The notes beneath the pieces are model-generated. The model was not told where the DNA came from and did not search any database. It worked only from the letters and a program-made list of their open reading frames with translations. This document shows positions 1-9,800 of a stretch of 64,000 bases of DNA, piece by piece. Numbering within the stretch: position 1 is the first letter of the stretch; each line of letters starts with the position of its first letter. Position numbers and translations under genes: made by a program. Source of the stretch: Annona cherimola (Eukaryota > Streptophyta > Magnoliopsida > Magnoliales > Annonaceae); assembly GCA_030490835.1 (NCBI GenBank), contig CM059972.1, forward strand, positions 35,939,452 to 36,003,451, in the 5' to 3' direction.

Positions 1-1017
1 TGATTCTCAGCTACTTCCCTCGTCCACCTTGAATGCTATTTATAATTTTGGAGGGAATCCGAACGTTAGGGGGTAGGTGGCGCGCATTTAATGCGCCAAC
101 GTTCAAATAAATTCCGACCGTTGTGACCCAAGTCGCATGTGGAGTCGACTTGGCCTGCGACTTGGCTTCCAAGTCGCACCTGGAGTCGACCTCGTGTGCG
201 ACTCCAGTTCTTCAGATTTCCAAGTCCGAGTCTGGGTCAACTTGGCCTTCAGTCTTCAACTCAAGTCGATCCTGGAGTCGACTTGGGTTGCGACTTGGCG
301 TGGTCTTTTGCAAAAACACCTTGATCTTCTTGAACTGGTTTGAACTTTGTAAAAATGGTCTTCATGACTTTGGGTATTGCTTCATTTGAAATAAGCTTGA
401 AGATTAGCTTTGGACTTGATAGACTTGATTTGAACTTTGAATATGAATCTTAGCTTTTGATCTTCAACAAACTTCAGTTGCTATTTGAGAATGAACTTTG
501 CATCTTATTTGGATTTGATAAAGTCCAAATGGATCTTTGGAATAAGCTTGAAACTTCAATCTTCAAGTCTGAACTCCTCAAGTCGAAGTTGGAGTCGACC
601 TCGTCTGCGACTTCGCCCAAGTCGCACCTGGAGTCGACTTCGCCTGCGACTTCGTTATGTTCGTTTCCAATTTTTCAACTCTGGATGCTTGAAGTCGATG
701 TTGGAGTCGACTTCGTCTGCGACTTCGTTTCCTAAGTCGCACCTGGAGTCGACTTGGCCTGCGACTTCACTTGCTTGTTTTCTATTTTCAATGCTATCCA
801 CCTTTTGCCATTTGAAGTCGCTTGTGAAGTCGACTTAGGTATCGACTTCACCCCAAGTCGAAGTCCAAGTCGACTTGGTAATCGACTTGACTTCTTTGTT
901 TTCCTTAAACACTTGGCAAACTCATTAGTACACTTTATATACTCAAATTAGTCTTTGTTTAATCATCAAAACTTATGCTTTGGTCAATTTGTTTTGTTTG
1001 GAACATTGTTTCCAACA
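1..1017 (-). repeat. Copia-1 3' LTR (partial)
   Basis: Direct repeat of 8901-9917, ending in ccaaca at 1017 next to the polypurine tract. The first roughly 595 bp of the plus-strand LTR lie left of the window. In the sense direction it holds the U3 palindrome array (about 900 down to 128) and a TATA box (rc of tatttata at 37-44). Confidence 0.97.
128..900 (-). repeat. U3 palindrome array, 3' LTR copy
   Basis: Same array as 9028-9800, offset by 8,900 bp. Clear modules are at 130-163, 171-204, 619-652 and 734-767. Confidence 0.9.
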
Positions 1018-1031
1018 ATCTCCCCCTTTTT
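1018..1031 (-). other. Copia-1 polypurine tract
   Basis: In the sense direction this reads AAAAAGGGGGAGAT directly before the 3' LTR start (TGTTGG). It is the expected plus-strand DNA priming site. Confidence 0.9.
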
Positions 1032-1335
1032 GATGATTGACAAAACTACATTTGAGTTGATACCTTTATATATTTGTTTGAAAAACAGAGCATTGTCCTA
1101 GGTACTTTCAACCATATAGTTCAGAGCTTTTCAAACCATTATCATAGAAAAATGACAGATCATTACTTTCATATCATTCATATCATTCAAACATATTAAT
1201 CATTGCAAGCATAACACAACTTTCATATATGTATCAAGTTTCAAAATACAATGTAAAACAAAAATGAAACCTATACAAATTACCCAACCCAAAAAGAAAA
1301 CGCTCAAACCTATCTTTTCTCCCCCTTTTTGTCAA
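1032..1335 (-). other. 3' non-coding spacer with a second polypurine tract
   Basis: This roughly 300-bp gap lies between the extra ORF and the LTR-adjacent polypurine tract. At 1316-1331 the sense strand again reads AAAAAGGGGGAGAAAA just after the ORF stop. Repeated tracts near the 3' LTR are, as I recall, described for Sireviruses. No ORF is visible in the remainder. Confidence 0.7.
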
Positions 1336-2930
1336 TCACTCAAAAAATTTGTCAATTACCAAAGACTTGGTAAATTGAAATTGGGAAATGGGGTAGATAG
1401 ATTGAGTTGGTTTGATGGGACGGACATGGGCAGATGAGTAGTAGGAGGAAACGGGTGCAGGAGAAGGCTCGCGATGAACTGAACCCGATTCGAAGGGATC
1501 AAGTTCAGGCATGGGTCGCTTCTTGTGACGGCCGGAGGCGAGATGATATCGGATGGTACGCAATTCCCGATCGATTCGATCTTGTCGGGAATGCATATTA
1601 TTGATTGCCGCCAACACTTCGATCACAAGACTCGTCAGCCGATCTTCTTGGTGACCCATTTCTTCACGGACGGCAACGATTTCATCTCGCAAATCTTTTA
1701 GAGTGACCTCCTCAGATGAGGTTGGAGGCACCCGTTCACGTGCAGCGGACCCTTGTGGAGAGTAGGATCCGTGCGATATGGGAAATGCTGGCTCCTCTTG
1801 AGCAGGTGGTGCCGCGGGAGGTTGCTCCCCCTCAGCTTGTGCATTGTCTTCTCGCTCTTCTTCTGAAGCTTCATGCCTTAGTTCAAGCAGATTGATCTTC
1901 ATTCTTTGGATTAGTACTTTATTTATGGCATTTGTGGATTTGAGCACTTCGAAAGGCTCGCCTTCAATATCCACTTTGAAGAATTCAAGAATCTTTGTGA
2001 TCCACGTGCCATAAGGGAGGACTCCTCGTGGGTTATCCTTTCTAGATGCCAAGGCTTCAAGAAATAACTTTGGTAAGCTCACCTTGACCCTGTTGGCCAC
2101 TTTCCATAGTATCCCCGCTTCTTGTGGGTTTAATTGGTTTCTTCCACCGCCCTTTGGGTAGATGCAGTGGGCAATGAGAAGTCTGAGCACTCGTAGCCTG
2201 GGTGAAAGATCCATGTACCGAAGGAATTTGATTCCTAGATGGTACTTGTTGCTCCGGGTGAGCTGATTATACATTTGATCCAAAGTGAGGTCTTCTGGAA
2301 TAGGCTCATCCTCATACGGGACTCCAAGTATGTGTCCTAAATGACTCATTACTTCAGTCGGACATGCAATTATCCCGATTCCAAGATCCATTTCTACTCC
2401 TTTGACGAAGGTTCCATAGTATTCTTCATCCCATAGATAATAAAACATTCGAGTAAGATCTGGATAGACCCTTTCGTCTTCCTTTAGCAAATTGGTCCAT
2501 CCTTGAAAATCTAATAGATCTTCTATGTCGGATCCATATTCTTTCAAGAAATTAAAATCTATAATCTTGGGTATGAATACCTTCCGTTCGTAGAACTTTT
2601 TGTAAAAATGGCTATGTTGGAGCTCGGTTTTGAAGTAGGTAGTAGGAATCTTCAATACTTGGGCTTTCCCAGCCACAGTGCCCCTTTTGCTTGTCCCGGA
2701 TTGTGTGCTCTGTGAGGTTTGTTGTTGACTTTCCGACCTGGGTGCTTATCAGATGATTGAGTAGTGGTTTGGAATCGAACCCGTTTACCCGTCGAAGTTG
2801 ATGGTTCCTCTCTAGCTCTTTTTGATGGAGTCTTAGTTCTTCTAGGAACTTCTTTTGTGTGAGATGAAGGTTGTGGTTGTGTGGGAACCCGTTTGGGGTA
2901 TGGTTTTGATACAGCTTTCTTTGGTGCCAT
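1336..2930 (-). pseudogene. Copia-1 extra ORF downstream of pol (putative plant transposon-protein type), one frameshift
   Basis: The ORF occupies the position of the envelope-like gene in Sireviruses, but no hydrophobic membrane segment or signal peptide is visible. It starts at a likely ATG (2928-2930; MAPKK) and has a basic Lys/Arg/Pro/Ser/Thr-rich N-terminus. A one-base shift near 2745 follows: the first frame runs on into unrelated residues to 2652, while the correct frame is open from just after a stop at 2746-2748. The body contains conserved blocks such as FYKKFYERK, LLDFQGW, VYPDLTRMFYYLW, MYNQLTRS and LLIAHCIYPKG. I recognise these from the domain family annotated as putative plant transposon protein. 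An acidic Pro/Gln-rich linker follows, then a heptad-like coiled-coil candidate (DLRDEIVAVREEM onward). The Copia-2 homologue (37274-38913) aligns throughout, which confirms the frameshift. Biochemical function is unknown. Confidence 0.8.
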
Positions 2931-3225
2931 TTGGAGCTTGGAGTTTAGGGATTTTGGAGCTTTGGGAATCTGAGAGGGAATGTTAGTGAGAGAGAGTTTG
3001 AGAGGGATAGAAACAGAGGGAGAGTGAGAGAAAAGTGAGAGAGGGAGTGAGGGAGAGAGAGTCGGTTTGCCGGAGACAAGGGAGATCAAAATCGCCGGAG
3101 AGGAAGACTGTCGCCGGAGAGGGAGAAAGAAAAGAAGTAGAGAGGCCGGAGGGAAATGAGGAAGGAAGGAAGGAGAAGAGAAGAAAAGGAGGAAAGACGG
3201 CCGAATGCGAAACGTCGCGCGCGGA
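2931..3225 (-). promoter_or_regulatory. Pyrimidine-rich leader before the extra ORF
   Basis: In the sense direction this roughly 300-bp stretch is strongly CT-rich, with many CTCTCTC and CTCCGGCG runs, and ends just upstream of the extra-ORF ATG. It resembles the pyrimidine patches and 5' UTRs of plant genes rather than retrotransposon coding sequence. Copia-2 has an equivalent tract at 38914-39380. No TATA box is seen. A role as 5' UTR or internal promoter is inference. Confidence 0.55.
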
Positions 3226-3330
3226 GTCGACTTTGCCCTAGGCGAAGTCGACTTCGGTCCCTCGGAGTCGACTTCGCTTCTGAAGTGGAGTCGACTTGAC
3301 GCCCTTGGAGTCGACTTGACTCATCGACTT
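3226..3330 (-). repeat. Internal GTCGAC palindrome cluster between pol and extra ORF
   Basis: Four AGTCGACT-type palindromes plus degenerate half-sites lie in about 105 bp, immediately 3' of the pol stop and 5' of the pyrimidine-rich leader. The motif is the one arrayed in the U3 of this element's LTRs. The same cluster is at the same place in Copia-2 (39385-39500). Confidence 0.85.
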
Positions 3331-3367
3331 GACATTTTTCAATTGTAATTTTCTTATTTGATTTTCC

Positions 3368-6300
3368 CTAATTTAGCTCTATCATACCCATGTCATTCCT
3401 AATTTTATAAAATGATTCTTTGGCTAATGGTTTGGTAAAGATATCAGCAATTTGGTCTTCTGTTTTCACATATTCTAAACATACATCATGATTTTCAACA
3501 TGTTCACGAATAAAATGGTGTCTCACATCAATATGCTTGGTTCTTGAATGCAGTACAGGATTTTTAGTCAGACAAATTGCACTTGTATTATCACATCTAA
3601 TAGGAATATCAACATAATCAATACCATAATCTTTCAATTGTTGTTTCATCCAAAGTAATTGGGCACAACAACTACCGGCGGCTATGTATTCGGCTTCTGC
3701 GGTAGATAGAGCAACACTTGTTTGTTTTCTTGAATACCATGAAACCAACATATGTCCAAGAAACTGACAAGTTCCACTGGTACTTTTTCTATCTACCTTA
3801 TATCCGGCAAAATCTGCATCCGAATAGCCGATTAGATCAAAGGTTGACCCCTTTGGATACCATAGTCCAAGATTGGTAGTTTTTATCAAATATTTAAAAA
3901 TTCTTTTTACAGCAAGGAGATGTGATTCTTTTGGGCATGCTTGAAATCTAGAGCACATACAAACACTGAATAGAATATCGGGTCTAGAAGCAGTTAAATA
4001 TAACAAGGATCCTATCATGCTTCTATAAAGTTTTTGATCGATACTTTTACCGTTTTCGTCCGTGTCGATCTTGATTGTAGAGCTCATTGGAGTGTTTGCC
4101 CATTTGCTATTCTGCAATCCAAATTTCTTGAGCATTTCCTTGACGTACTTGGACTGGTTCAAGAATATCCCTTCACTTTGTTGCTTAATTTGCAGTCCAA
4201 GGAAGAAATTTAATTCTCCCATCATGCTCATTTCGAATTCGCTCTGCATAATCTTAGAAAATTCTTGACAAAGATTTTCATTAGTAGCACCGAAAATTAT
4301 GTCATCTACATAAATCTGTACAATTAAAATATCTTTGTTTTTGTATTTGATGAACAAAGTAGTATCTACTTTCTCTCTTAGAAACTCATGATCAATCAAA
4401 AATTTGTTCAACCTTTCATACCAAGCTCTTGGAGCTTGCTTTAATCCATATAGTGTTTTGGTCAATTTATAAACATACTTTGATTGATTCATTTCTTCAA
4501 AACCAGGGGGTTGTTCAACATATACTTCTTCATTCAAATAGCCATTCAAAAATGCACTTTTTACATCCATTTGGAACAATTTGAAATTCATATAAGAAGC
4601 GAATGCTAGTAGAATACGTATGGCTTCTAGTCTAGCCACGGGTGCATATGATTCTTCAAAATCGATTCCTTCTTCTTGAGAATACCCTTTGGCTACTAAT
4701 CTGGCCTTGTTTCTAATTACAAGTCCGCTTTCATTTAATTTGTTCCTAAATACCCATTTGGTACCAATGATAGTGTGATTATTTGGTCTAGGAACTAAGT
4801 GCCATACATTGTTCCTTTCGAATTGGTTTAGCTCTTCTTGCATTGCAATAACCCAATTTTCATCATTGAGAGCTTGTTCAATGGTATTTGGTTCAATTTT
4901 AGATACAAAGGCATATTGACCATAAACGTTTTGTTTTGATCTTCTAGTTTTCACTCCTTCATATACATTTCCAATAACTTGCTCAATTGGATGGGCATTT
5001 TTGAACTTTAAATCAGTTGGAGGTTTATAAGAATCATTACCTTCACTTACCTCTTCCTCCATGAGATTTTCTGGCTTGAGCTCGAGTTCCTTTGGTTGTT
5101 CTTTGCCTTTTGTCTCATCTGCATCACTTAGTTCATCCTCCTTTCTCGGAGTTTGATTAATTTCATCAAATACAACGTGTATGGATTCTTCAACAACTTG
5201 GTTTCGTTTATTGAAAACTCTATATGCTTTGCTATTTGATGAATATCCAAGAAATATAGCCTCATCACTTTTAGCATCTAACTTTCCCAAGTTAGTTTTT
5301 CCATTGTTCAAAACATAACATGTACATCCAAAAGCATGAAAATAAGAAATATTTGGCTTTCTTCCTTTCCATAGTTCATATGGGGTCTTTTTCAAGATTG
5401 CTCGAATGGTGACACGGTTCAATACATGACAAGCTGTACTTACAGCTTCACCCAAAAATTTCTTGGATAGATTGCTCTCATTTAGCATAGTTCTAGCCAT
5501 CTCTTGTATAGTTCTATTTTTCCTTTCTACTACTCCATTTTGTTGTGGAGTTCTTGGTGCAGAAAATGTGTGGTGAATTCCTTTTTCATTGCAAAATTCC
5601 ATGAATCGTTTGTTTTCGAATTCGCCACCATGATCGCTTCTTATGGTCACAATAGTACTTTGTTTTTCATTTTGCACCAAATTTACAAAAGTTGCAAACA
5701 TAGAGAAGGCTTCATCTTTACTAGCTAAGAGAATTATCCATGTGAATCTTGAAAAATCATCAACTATGACAAATACATATTTCTTTCCACCAATGGTTAG
5801 AATGTCAGATGGCCCGTATAGATCCATGTGTAGCAATTCAAATGGCTTGGTGGTGGAAATTTCCTTTTTGGTAGAGAAAGGCATCTTGGGTTGTTTTGAT
5901 AATTGACATGCCTTACAAATCTTGTCCTTGTCATATTTCAATCTTGGTAATCCTTCTACCAAACTCTTTTTCCATAGGGTCTTTATGTTTCCCATGTTTA
6001 TATGTCCAAGCCTTTTATGCCAAACCCATGGATCATTATCAATGGCCATTAGACATTGACCATTTAATTCATCAAGTGAAACCAAATATACATTTCCATG
6101 TCTTTTACCACTAAACATGATATGCTCTCCATCAAATACATTACATATAGATGATTCAAACACAACTTTGTATCCTTTATCACATAATTGGCTAATGCTC
6201 ATTAAATTGTGTTTGAGTCCTTCAACAAACAAAACATCTTCCATGCATGCATTTGAAATACTATGTATATTTCCTTTACCTTTAATTTTACCTTTTTCAT

Positions 6301-6430
6301 TATTGCCAAAGGCAACCATTCCATCATTACAAGGCTTGAGTTTGTGAAACAAACTTCTTTCACCGGTCATATGCCTTGAGCAACCGCTATCCATGAACCA
6401 TTCATTATTTGCCTTTTCCTTAAAACATGT
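3368..6430 (-). CDS. pol: Copia-1 Pol: protease (C-terminal part), integrase, reverse transcriptase, RNase H
   Basis: This is one uninterrupted frame of over 1,000 codons. The first Met of the computed reading (6394) lies inside the protease, at the catalytic DSG triad. The frame is open upstream to the gag stop, and I begin the likely exon at 6430, just after a TTTTTTTCAG tract. From residue 1 at 6394, the order is: DSG protease motif (2-4), pre-integrase HHCC-type zinc region (WHKRLGH near 125, CKACQ near 160), integrase core with the D, D and E of [15 protein letters not shown] and NGVVERKN, a long linker, RT ([11 protein letters not shown] near 560, catalytic YVDD at about 695), and RNase H (SDADFAG near 857, STAEAEY, DNTSAI). 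All key catalytic residues are present, so this polyprotein looks able to fold and function. The defects in gag and the extra ORF suggest the element would need help in trans. Confidence 0.95.
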   Translation of the reverse strand, partial: TCFKEKANNEWFMDSGCSRHMTGERSLFHKLKPCNDGMVAFGNNEKGKIKGKGNIHSISNACMEDVLFVEGLKHNLMSISQLCDKGYKVVFESSICNVFDGEHIMFSGKRHGNVYLVSLDELNGQCLMAIDNDPWVWHKRLGHINMGNIKTLWKKSLVEGLPRLKYDKDKICKACQLSKQPKMPFSTKKEISTTKPFELLHMDLYGPSDILTIGGKKYVFVIVDDFSRFTWIILLASKDEAFSMFATFVNLVQNEKQSTIVTIRSDHGGEFENKRFMEFCNEKGIHHTFSAPRTPQQNGVVERKNRTIQEMARTMLNESNLSKKFLGEAVSTACHVLNRVTIRAILKKTPYELWKGRKPNISYFHAFGCTCYVLNNGKTNLGKLDAKSDEAIFLGYSSNSKAYRVFNKRNQVVEESIHVVFDEINQTPRKEDELSDADETKGKEQPKELELKPENLMEEEVSEGNDSYKPPTDLKFKNAHPIEQVIGNVYEGVKTRRSKQNVYGQYAFVSKIEPNTIEQALNDENWVIAMQEELNQFERNNVWHLVPRPNNHTIIGTKWVFRNKLNESGLVIRNKARLVAKGYSQEEGIDFEESYAPVARLEAIRILLAFASYMNFKLFQMDVKSAFLNGYLNEEVYVEQPPGFEEMNQSKYVYKLTKTLYGLKQAPRAWYERLNKFLIDHEFLREKVDTTLFIKYKNKDILIVQIYVDDIIFGATNENLCQEFSKIMQSEFEMSMMGELNFFLGLQIKQQSEGIFLNQSKYVKEMLKKFGLQNSKWANTPMSSTIKIDTDENGKSIDQKLYRSMIGSLLYLTASRPDILFSVCMCSRFQACPKESHLLAVKRIFKYLIKTTNLGLWYPKGSTFDLIGYSDADFAGYKVDRKSTSGTCQFLGHMLVSWYSRKQTSVALSTAEAEYIAAGSCCAQLLWMKQQLKDYGIDYVDIPIRCDNTSAICLTKNPVLHSRTKHIDVRHHFIREHVENHDVCLEYVKTEDQIADIFTKPLAKESFYKIRNDMGMIELN

Positions 6431-6454
6431 CTGAAAAAAATAAGCAAGTAAATC
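6431..6454 (-). other. Gag-Pol junction with stop codon and splice-acceptor-like tract
   Basis: After the gag stop (TAA, 6455-6457) the sense strand has 24 nt ending in TTTTTTTCAG, then pol coding begins. Here gag and pol are in the same frame across the stop. In Copia-2 (56005-56032) the corresponding gap differs in length and the frames do not match, yet it also ends in a pyrimidine tract plus CAG at the same protein position. Confidence 0.5.
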
Positions 6455-8257
6455 TTATCTCCTTGGTACCCATTTTATGGGTCCATTTGGGTTAGTAATA
6501 TATATTAATCTTTGTTGTTCTAACTTGGAAAGCCCAAATCTTGTGTTCCTTGGAACCCAAACTAATTTTGCACCACGGTCATGTAATTTCTTAAAATTAC
6601 ATTTGTAAGTTTTATGACCCAATTTATTGCAGAAATTACAAGCCATAGGTAATCTTGGAGTAGGCCTCCAAGTATGCAATGGTTCAATAGTTGGTCTTCT
6701 AATCCACTTAAAATTTTTCTTTTGTGGCTTGTATATAGATGCAGTTTTAGTTTGATATTTCTCAAGTATTTGCACATTTGTTTTGCTACTTTCTCCTTGC
6801 TCAAATGTATGATATCCAAGACCTCTTTTATGTGTTTGGGAGGTCATATTCAGAAACATTCTAACATTTTCTCCTGGATTAGAGAACTTAGCTAATGATT
6901 CATTTAATGATTCGTTCTCCTTTTTCAGCATATCATTTTCTTCTTTTATTTTGTCTAATTTCTCTGCAAGTTTACCATTTACAATTATTACTGCATCACA
7001 TTGTTTCTTCTTAATTGTAAACTTGCTTCCTAATTTCTTCATTTCTTCATACAATGAATCATATGCAGTTTGAAGTTCTTCTAATTCAGTACATTTGAGG
7101 CAATCTTGAAAAGAAGAATAACTTGACTTAGAATGGGAGAGTTTGGAACTTACCTCTTCATTACTTGTGCATTTTGTTGAGGTAGTTTGTTCTTCTTGCT
7201 CGATTTGTGCCATGCAGCAGATTCTTGCACATTCTTCTACTTCGATTTCATCGGTTGAGGAGTTACTCGTTGTAGATTCCTCGTCATTCTCGTACATGCA
7301 TCTTCCTTTGTATCTTTGGAATCTCTTATTGTCCCCTCGATCTTTTCTTTGTTCTTTTACTTTGCTTTCTTTAGGAGTTGGACATTGAGCTTGCATATGT
7401 TCCGAATCGCCGCATCGATAGCGTTTGGTTGATTCTTTCTTCTTTTCTCTGGAAGTTCTATCCTTGAAGCTTCTGAAAGTTTTGCCTTACCTCACAAATT
7501 TTCTGAAACGTTTTGTGAGTAGGGCGATTTCGTCGTCGTTTTGAGAAGAAGAGGAATCATCTGTGTCTTGTGCGGCTTTCAAAGCAATTGCTCTTTTGCC
7601 CCTGTGTTGATCTTCATTTCTTCTCTTGATTAGCTCATGTGACATGAGTGAACTAATTAAGTCTTCAAGCTTTAGAGTGTTAAGGTCCTTGGCTTCTTCT
7701 ATTGCAGTGATCTTTGGAGTCCATGATTCGGGTAGAGCTCTTAAGATCTTCATGACCTGCTCAGATTCAGATATAGCCTTTCCGAGACCTTTTAGAGCAT
7801 TAGTAATTTTAGAGAATCTAGCAAACATTTCAGAGATGTTTTCTCTTTCTAGCATTCTAAAGTTTTCCAGTTCTCCAATCAAAATATTTCTTCTCGTCCC
7901 TTGGACTTGAGAAGTTCCTTCATAGATAGAGGTTAGCGTATCCCATATTTCTTTGGCGGTTAAGCAAGAGGATACCCTATCATATTCAGAAGCAGTAAGA
8001 GCAAAAAATAAAGAGTTCATAGCTTTGGCGTTGCTCTTAACAATTCTTACTTCCTCATCGGTCCATTTGGAAGCTCTTTCATCGGTAGGCAAGGTTACTC
8101 CATCTTGGATAGCAATCCAAGAATCCATGTCGGTAGCCATGATGAGTTGCTTCATACGAAGCTTCCAATATCCAAAATTGCTCTCATCAAACAACGGTGG
8201 CCTTGTAAAAGATTGGCCTTCAGCAAATGCGGGAACGGAAGTAGATTGGGATGCCAT
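6455..8257 (-). pseudogene. gag: Copia-1 Gag with one nonsense codon and a mutated zinc knuckle
   Basis: The capsid-forming Gag starts at ATG 8255-8257 (MASQSTSVPAF), about 50 nt after the primer site. The N-terminal part has the usual plant Copia gag features: FDESNFGYWKLRMKQLI, then an alpha-helical UBN2-type region with LPESWTPKITAIEEA. A TAA at 7487-7489 replaces the Lys codon found in Copia-2 (FVRKGRNF), ending translation after 256 residues. The same frame resumes through the zinc knuckle. There the first Cys of the CX2CX4HX4C motif is Arg (codon 7421-7423, RYRCGDSEH), whereas Copia-2 keeps CYRCGGTGH. The C-terminal part has a coiled-coil candidate (about 7080-6930) and a second Cys/His cluster (CNFCNKLGHKTYKC), and ends at GPIKWVPRR. 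The LTRs are nearly identical, so these lesions are recent or were already present in the parent copy. Confidence 0.9.
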
Positions 8258-8287
8258 AATAATAAGATCTCTTTGGTAAATTCAAAG

Positions 8288-8303
8288 AACCGCTCTGATA
8301 CCA
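8288..8303 (-). other. Copia-1 primer binding site
   Basis: The sense strand reads TGGTATCAGAGCGGTT two bases after the 5' LTR end. This is the standard complement to the 3' end of initiator tRNA-Met used by plant Copia elements. Confidence 0.95.
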
Positions 8304-8936
8304 CTTGTTGGTCCCGAGTTAATGGCAAAACCCAAGAGGGGAGGGGTGAATTGGGTATTTAAAAATTTATAACTTAAACAGAAACTTAACCCCGGATTAA
8401 TCCAGTCCCCTTAATGAAGAATCGAAATGGAAAGCAATATAATGTAGAGAGCAGATAAATAAATCAAACACACAAGATTTTTATAGTGGTTCGGGCAACC
8501 TCCCTACTCCACTCTTCCAAGCTCACACTCCTTGTGACTTGGGTTCCACTATTGTATTCTCTCAATACAATTAGAGTCACTGCTCTCTTCTATATTCAAG
8601 CTCTAGGGGGCATATAACACACTGCTCAAGTAGGTGATGAGTCTCACTCCAATCACACACTACTTAGCATACACTTGATCCTAGTTCCTCAAACTAGATC
8701 AAGTTCAAACACAAATAAATGAAACAACAAGGAAATCTACACTTTACAGATGTGTAGCAACAATTAGGCGCAGAGAAGAACTTGAAGAGTTGGCTTTGAA
8801 GATTCTGAAATGAAGCTCTTGCAGTGTGAAGTAGAGTTCTTCTTCTTTGAGTGGCTTGATCTCTTTTGAGCTCTTGAATGTAGTAGTTAAGCACACTTAA
8901 TGATTCTCAGCTACTTCCCTCGTCCACCTTGAATGC

Positions 8937-8944
8937 TATTTATA
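8937..8944 (-). promoter_or_regulatory. Copia-1 5' LTR TATA box
   Basis: The sense strand reads TATAAATA, about 85 bp after the last U3 palindrome. The identical site at 37-44 lies in the 3' LTR. Transcription would start roughly 30 bp further, in the direction of gag. Confidence 0.7.
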
Positions 8945-9027
8945 ATTTTGGAGGGAATCCGAACGTTAGGGGGTAGGTGGCGCGCATTTAATGCGCCAAC
9001 GTTCAAATAAATTCCGACCGTTGTGAC

Positions 9028-9800
9028 CCAAGTCGCATGTGGAGTCGACTTGGCCTGCGACTTGGCTTCCAAGTCGCACCTGGAGTCGACCTCGTGTGCG
9101 ACTCCAGTTCTTCAGATTTCCAAGTCCGAGTCTGGGTCAACTTGGCCTTCAGTCTTCAACTCAAGTCGATCCTGGAGTCGACTTGGGTTGCGACTTGGCG
9201 TGGTCTTTTGCAAAAACACCTTGATCTTCTTGAACTGGTTTGAACTTTGTAAAAATGGTCTTCATGACTTTGGGTATTGCTTCATTCGAAATAAGCTTGA
9301 AGATTAGCTTTGGACTTGATAGACTTGATTTGAACTTTGAATATGAATCTTAGCTTTTGATCTTCAACAAACTTCAGTTGCTATTTGAGAATGAACTTTG
9401 CATCTTATTTGGATTTGATAAAGTCCAAATGGATCCTTGGAATAAGCTTGAAACTTCAATCTTCAAGTCTGAACTCCTCAAGTCGAAGTTGGAGTCGACC
9501 TCGTCTGCGACTTCGCCCAAGTCGCACCTGGAGTCGACTTCGCCTGCGACTTCGTTATGTTCGTTTCCAATTTTTCAACTCTGGATGCTTGAAGTCGATG
9601 CTGGAGTCGACTTCGTCTGCGACTTCGTTTCCTAAGTCGCACCTGGAGTCGACTTGGCCTGCGACTTCACTTGCTTGTTTTCTATTTTCAATGTTATCCA
9701 CCTTTTGCCATTTGAAGTCGCTTGTGAAGTCGACTTAGGTATCGACTTCACCCCAAGTCGAAGTCCAAGTCGACTTGGTAATCGACTTGACTTCTTTGTT
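9028..9800 (-). repeat. U3 array of composite GTCGAC palindromes
   Basis: Irregular array of near-symmetric 34-bp modules: AAGTCGCA, five bases, AGTCGACT, five bases, TGCGACTT. Examples are at 9030-9063, 9519-9552 and 9634-9667, plus many single AGTCGACT sites. Inner palindrome and outer inverted repeat share the GTCG core at 13-bp spacing. The twin array is at 128-900. Confidence 0.9.

Noticed and set aside
139..838. Overlapping ORFs rich in Ser, Arg and Leu in several frames of the Copia LTR
   Set aside because: The palindromic repeat keeps many frames open. The same residues recur with the repeat unit, and the region is U3.
128..900. CRISPR-like or satellite array from the GTCGAC repeats
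   Set aside because: Spacing is irregular, repeats are short palindromes, the context is a eukaryotic LTR, and the same array is in every related LTR.
1336..2930. Extra ORF as a captured host gene
   Set aside because: A diverged second Copia element has the same ORF in the same place, so it belongs to the element family. The original source could still be a host gene.
1336..2930. Extra ORF as a true envelope glycoprotein
   Set aside because: No signal peptide, membrane span or glycoprotein-like Cys pattern is visible; only the position matches.
3035..3241. Plus-strand ORF of Glu, Arg and Lys opposite the CT-rich leader
   Set aside because: It is low-complexity GA-rich sequence antisense to the leader, with no homologue that keeps a frame in Copia-2.
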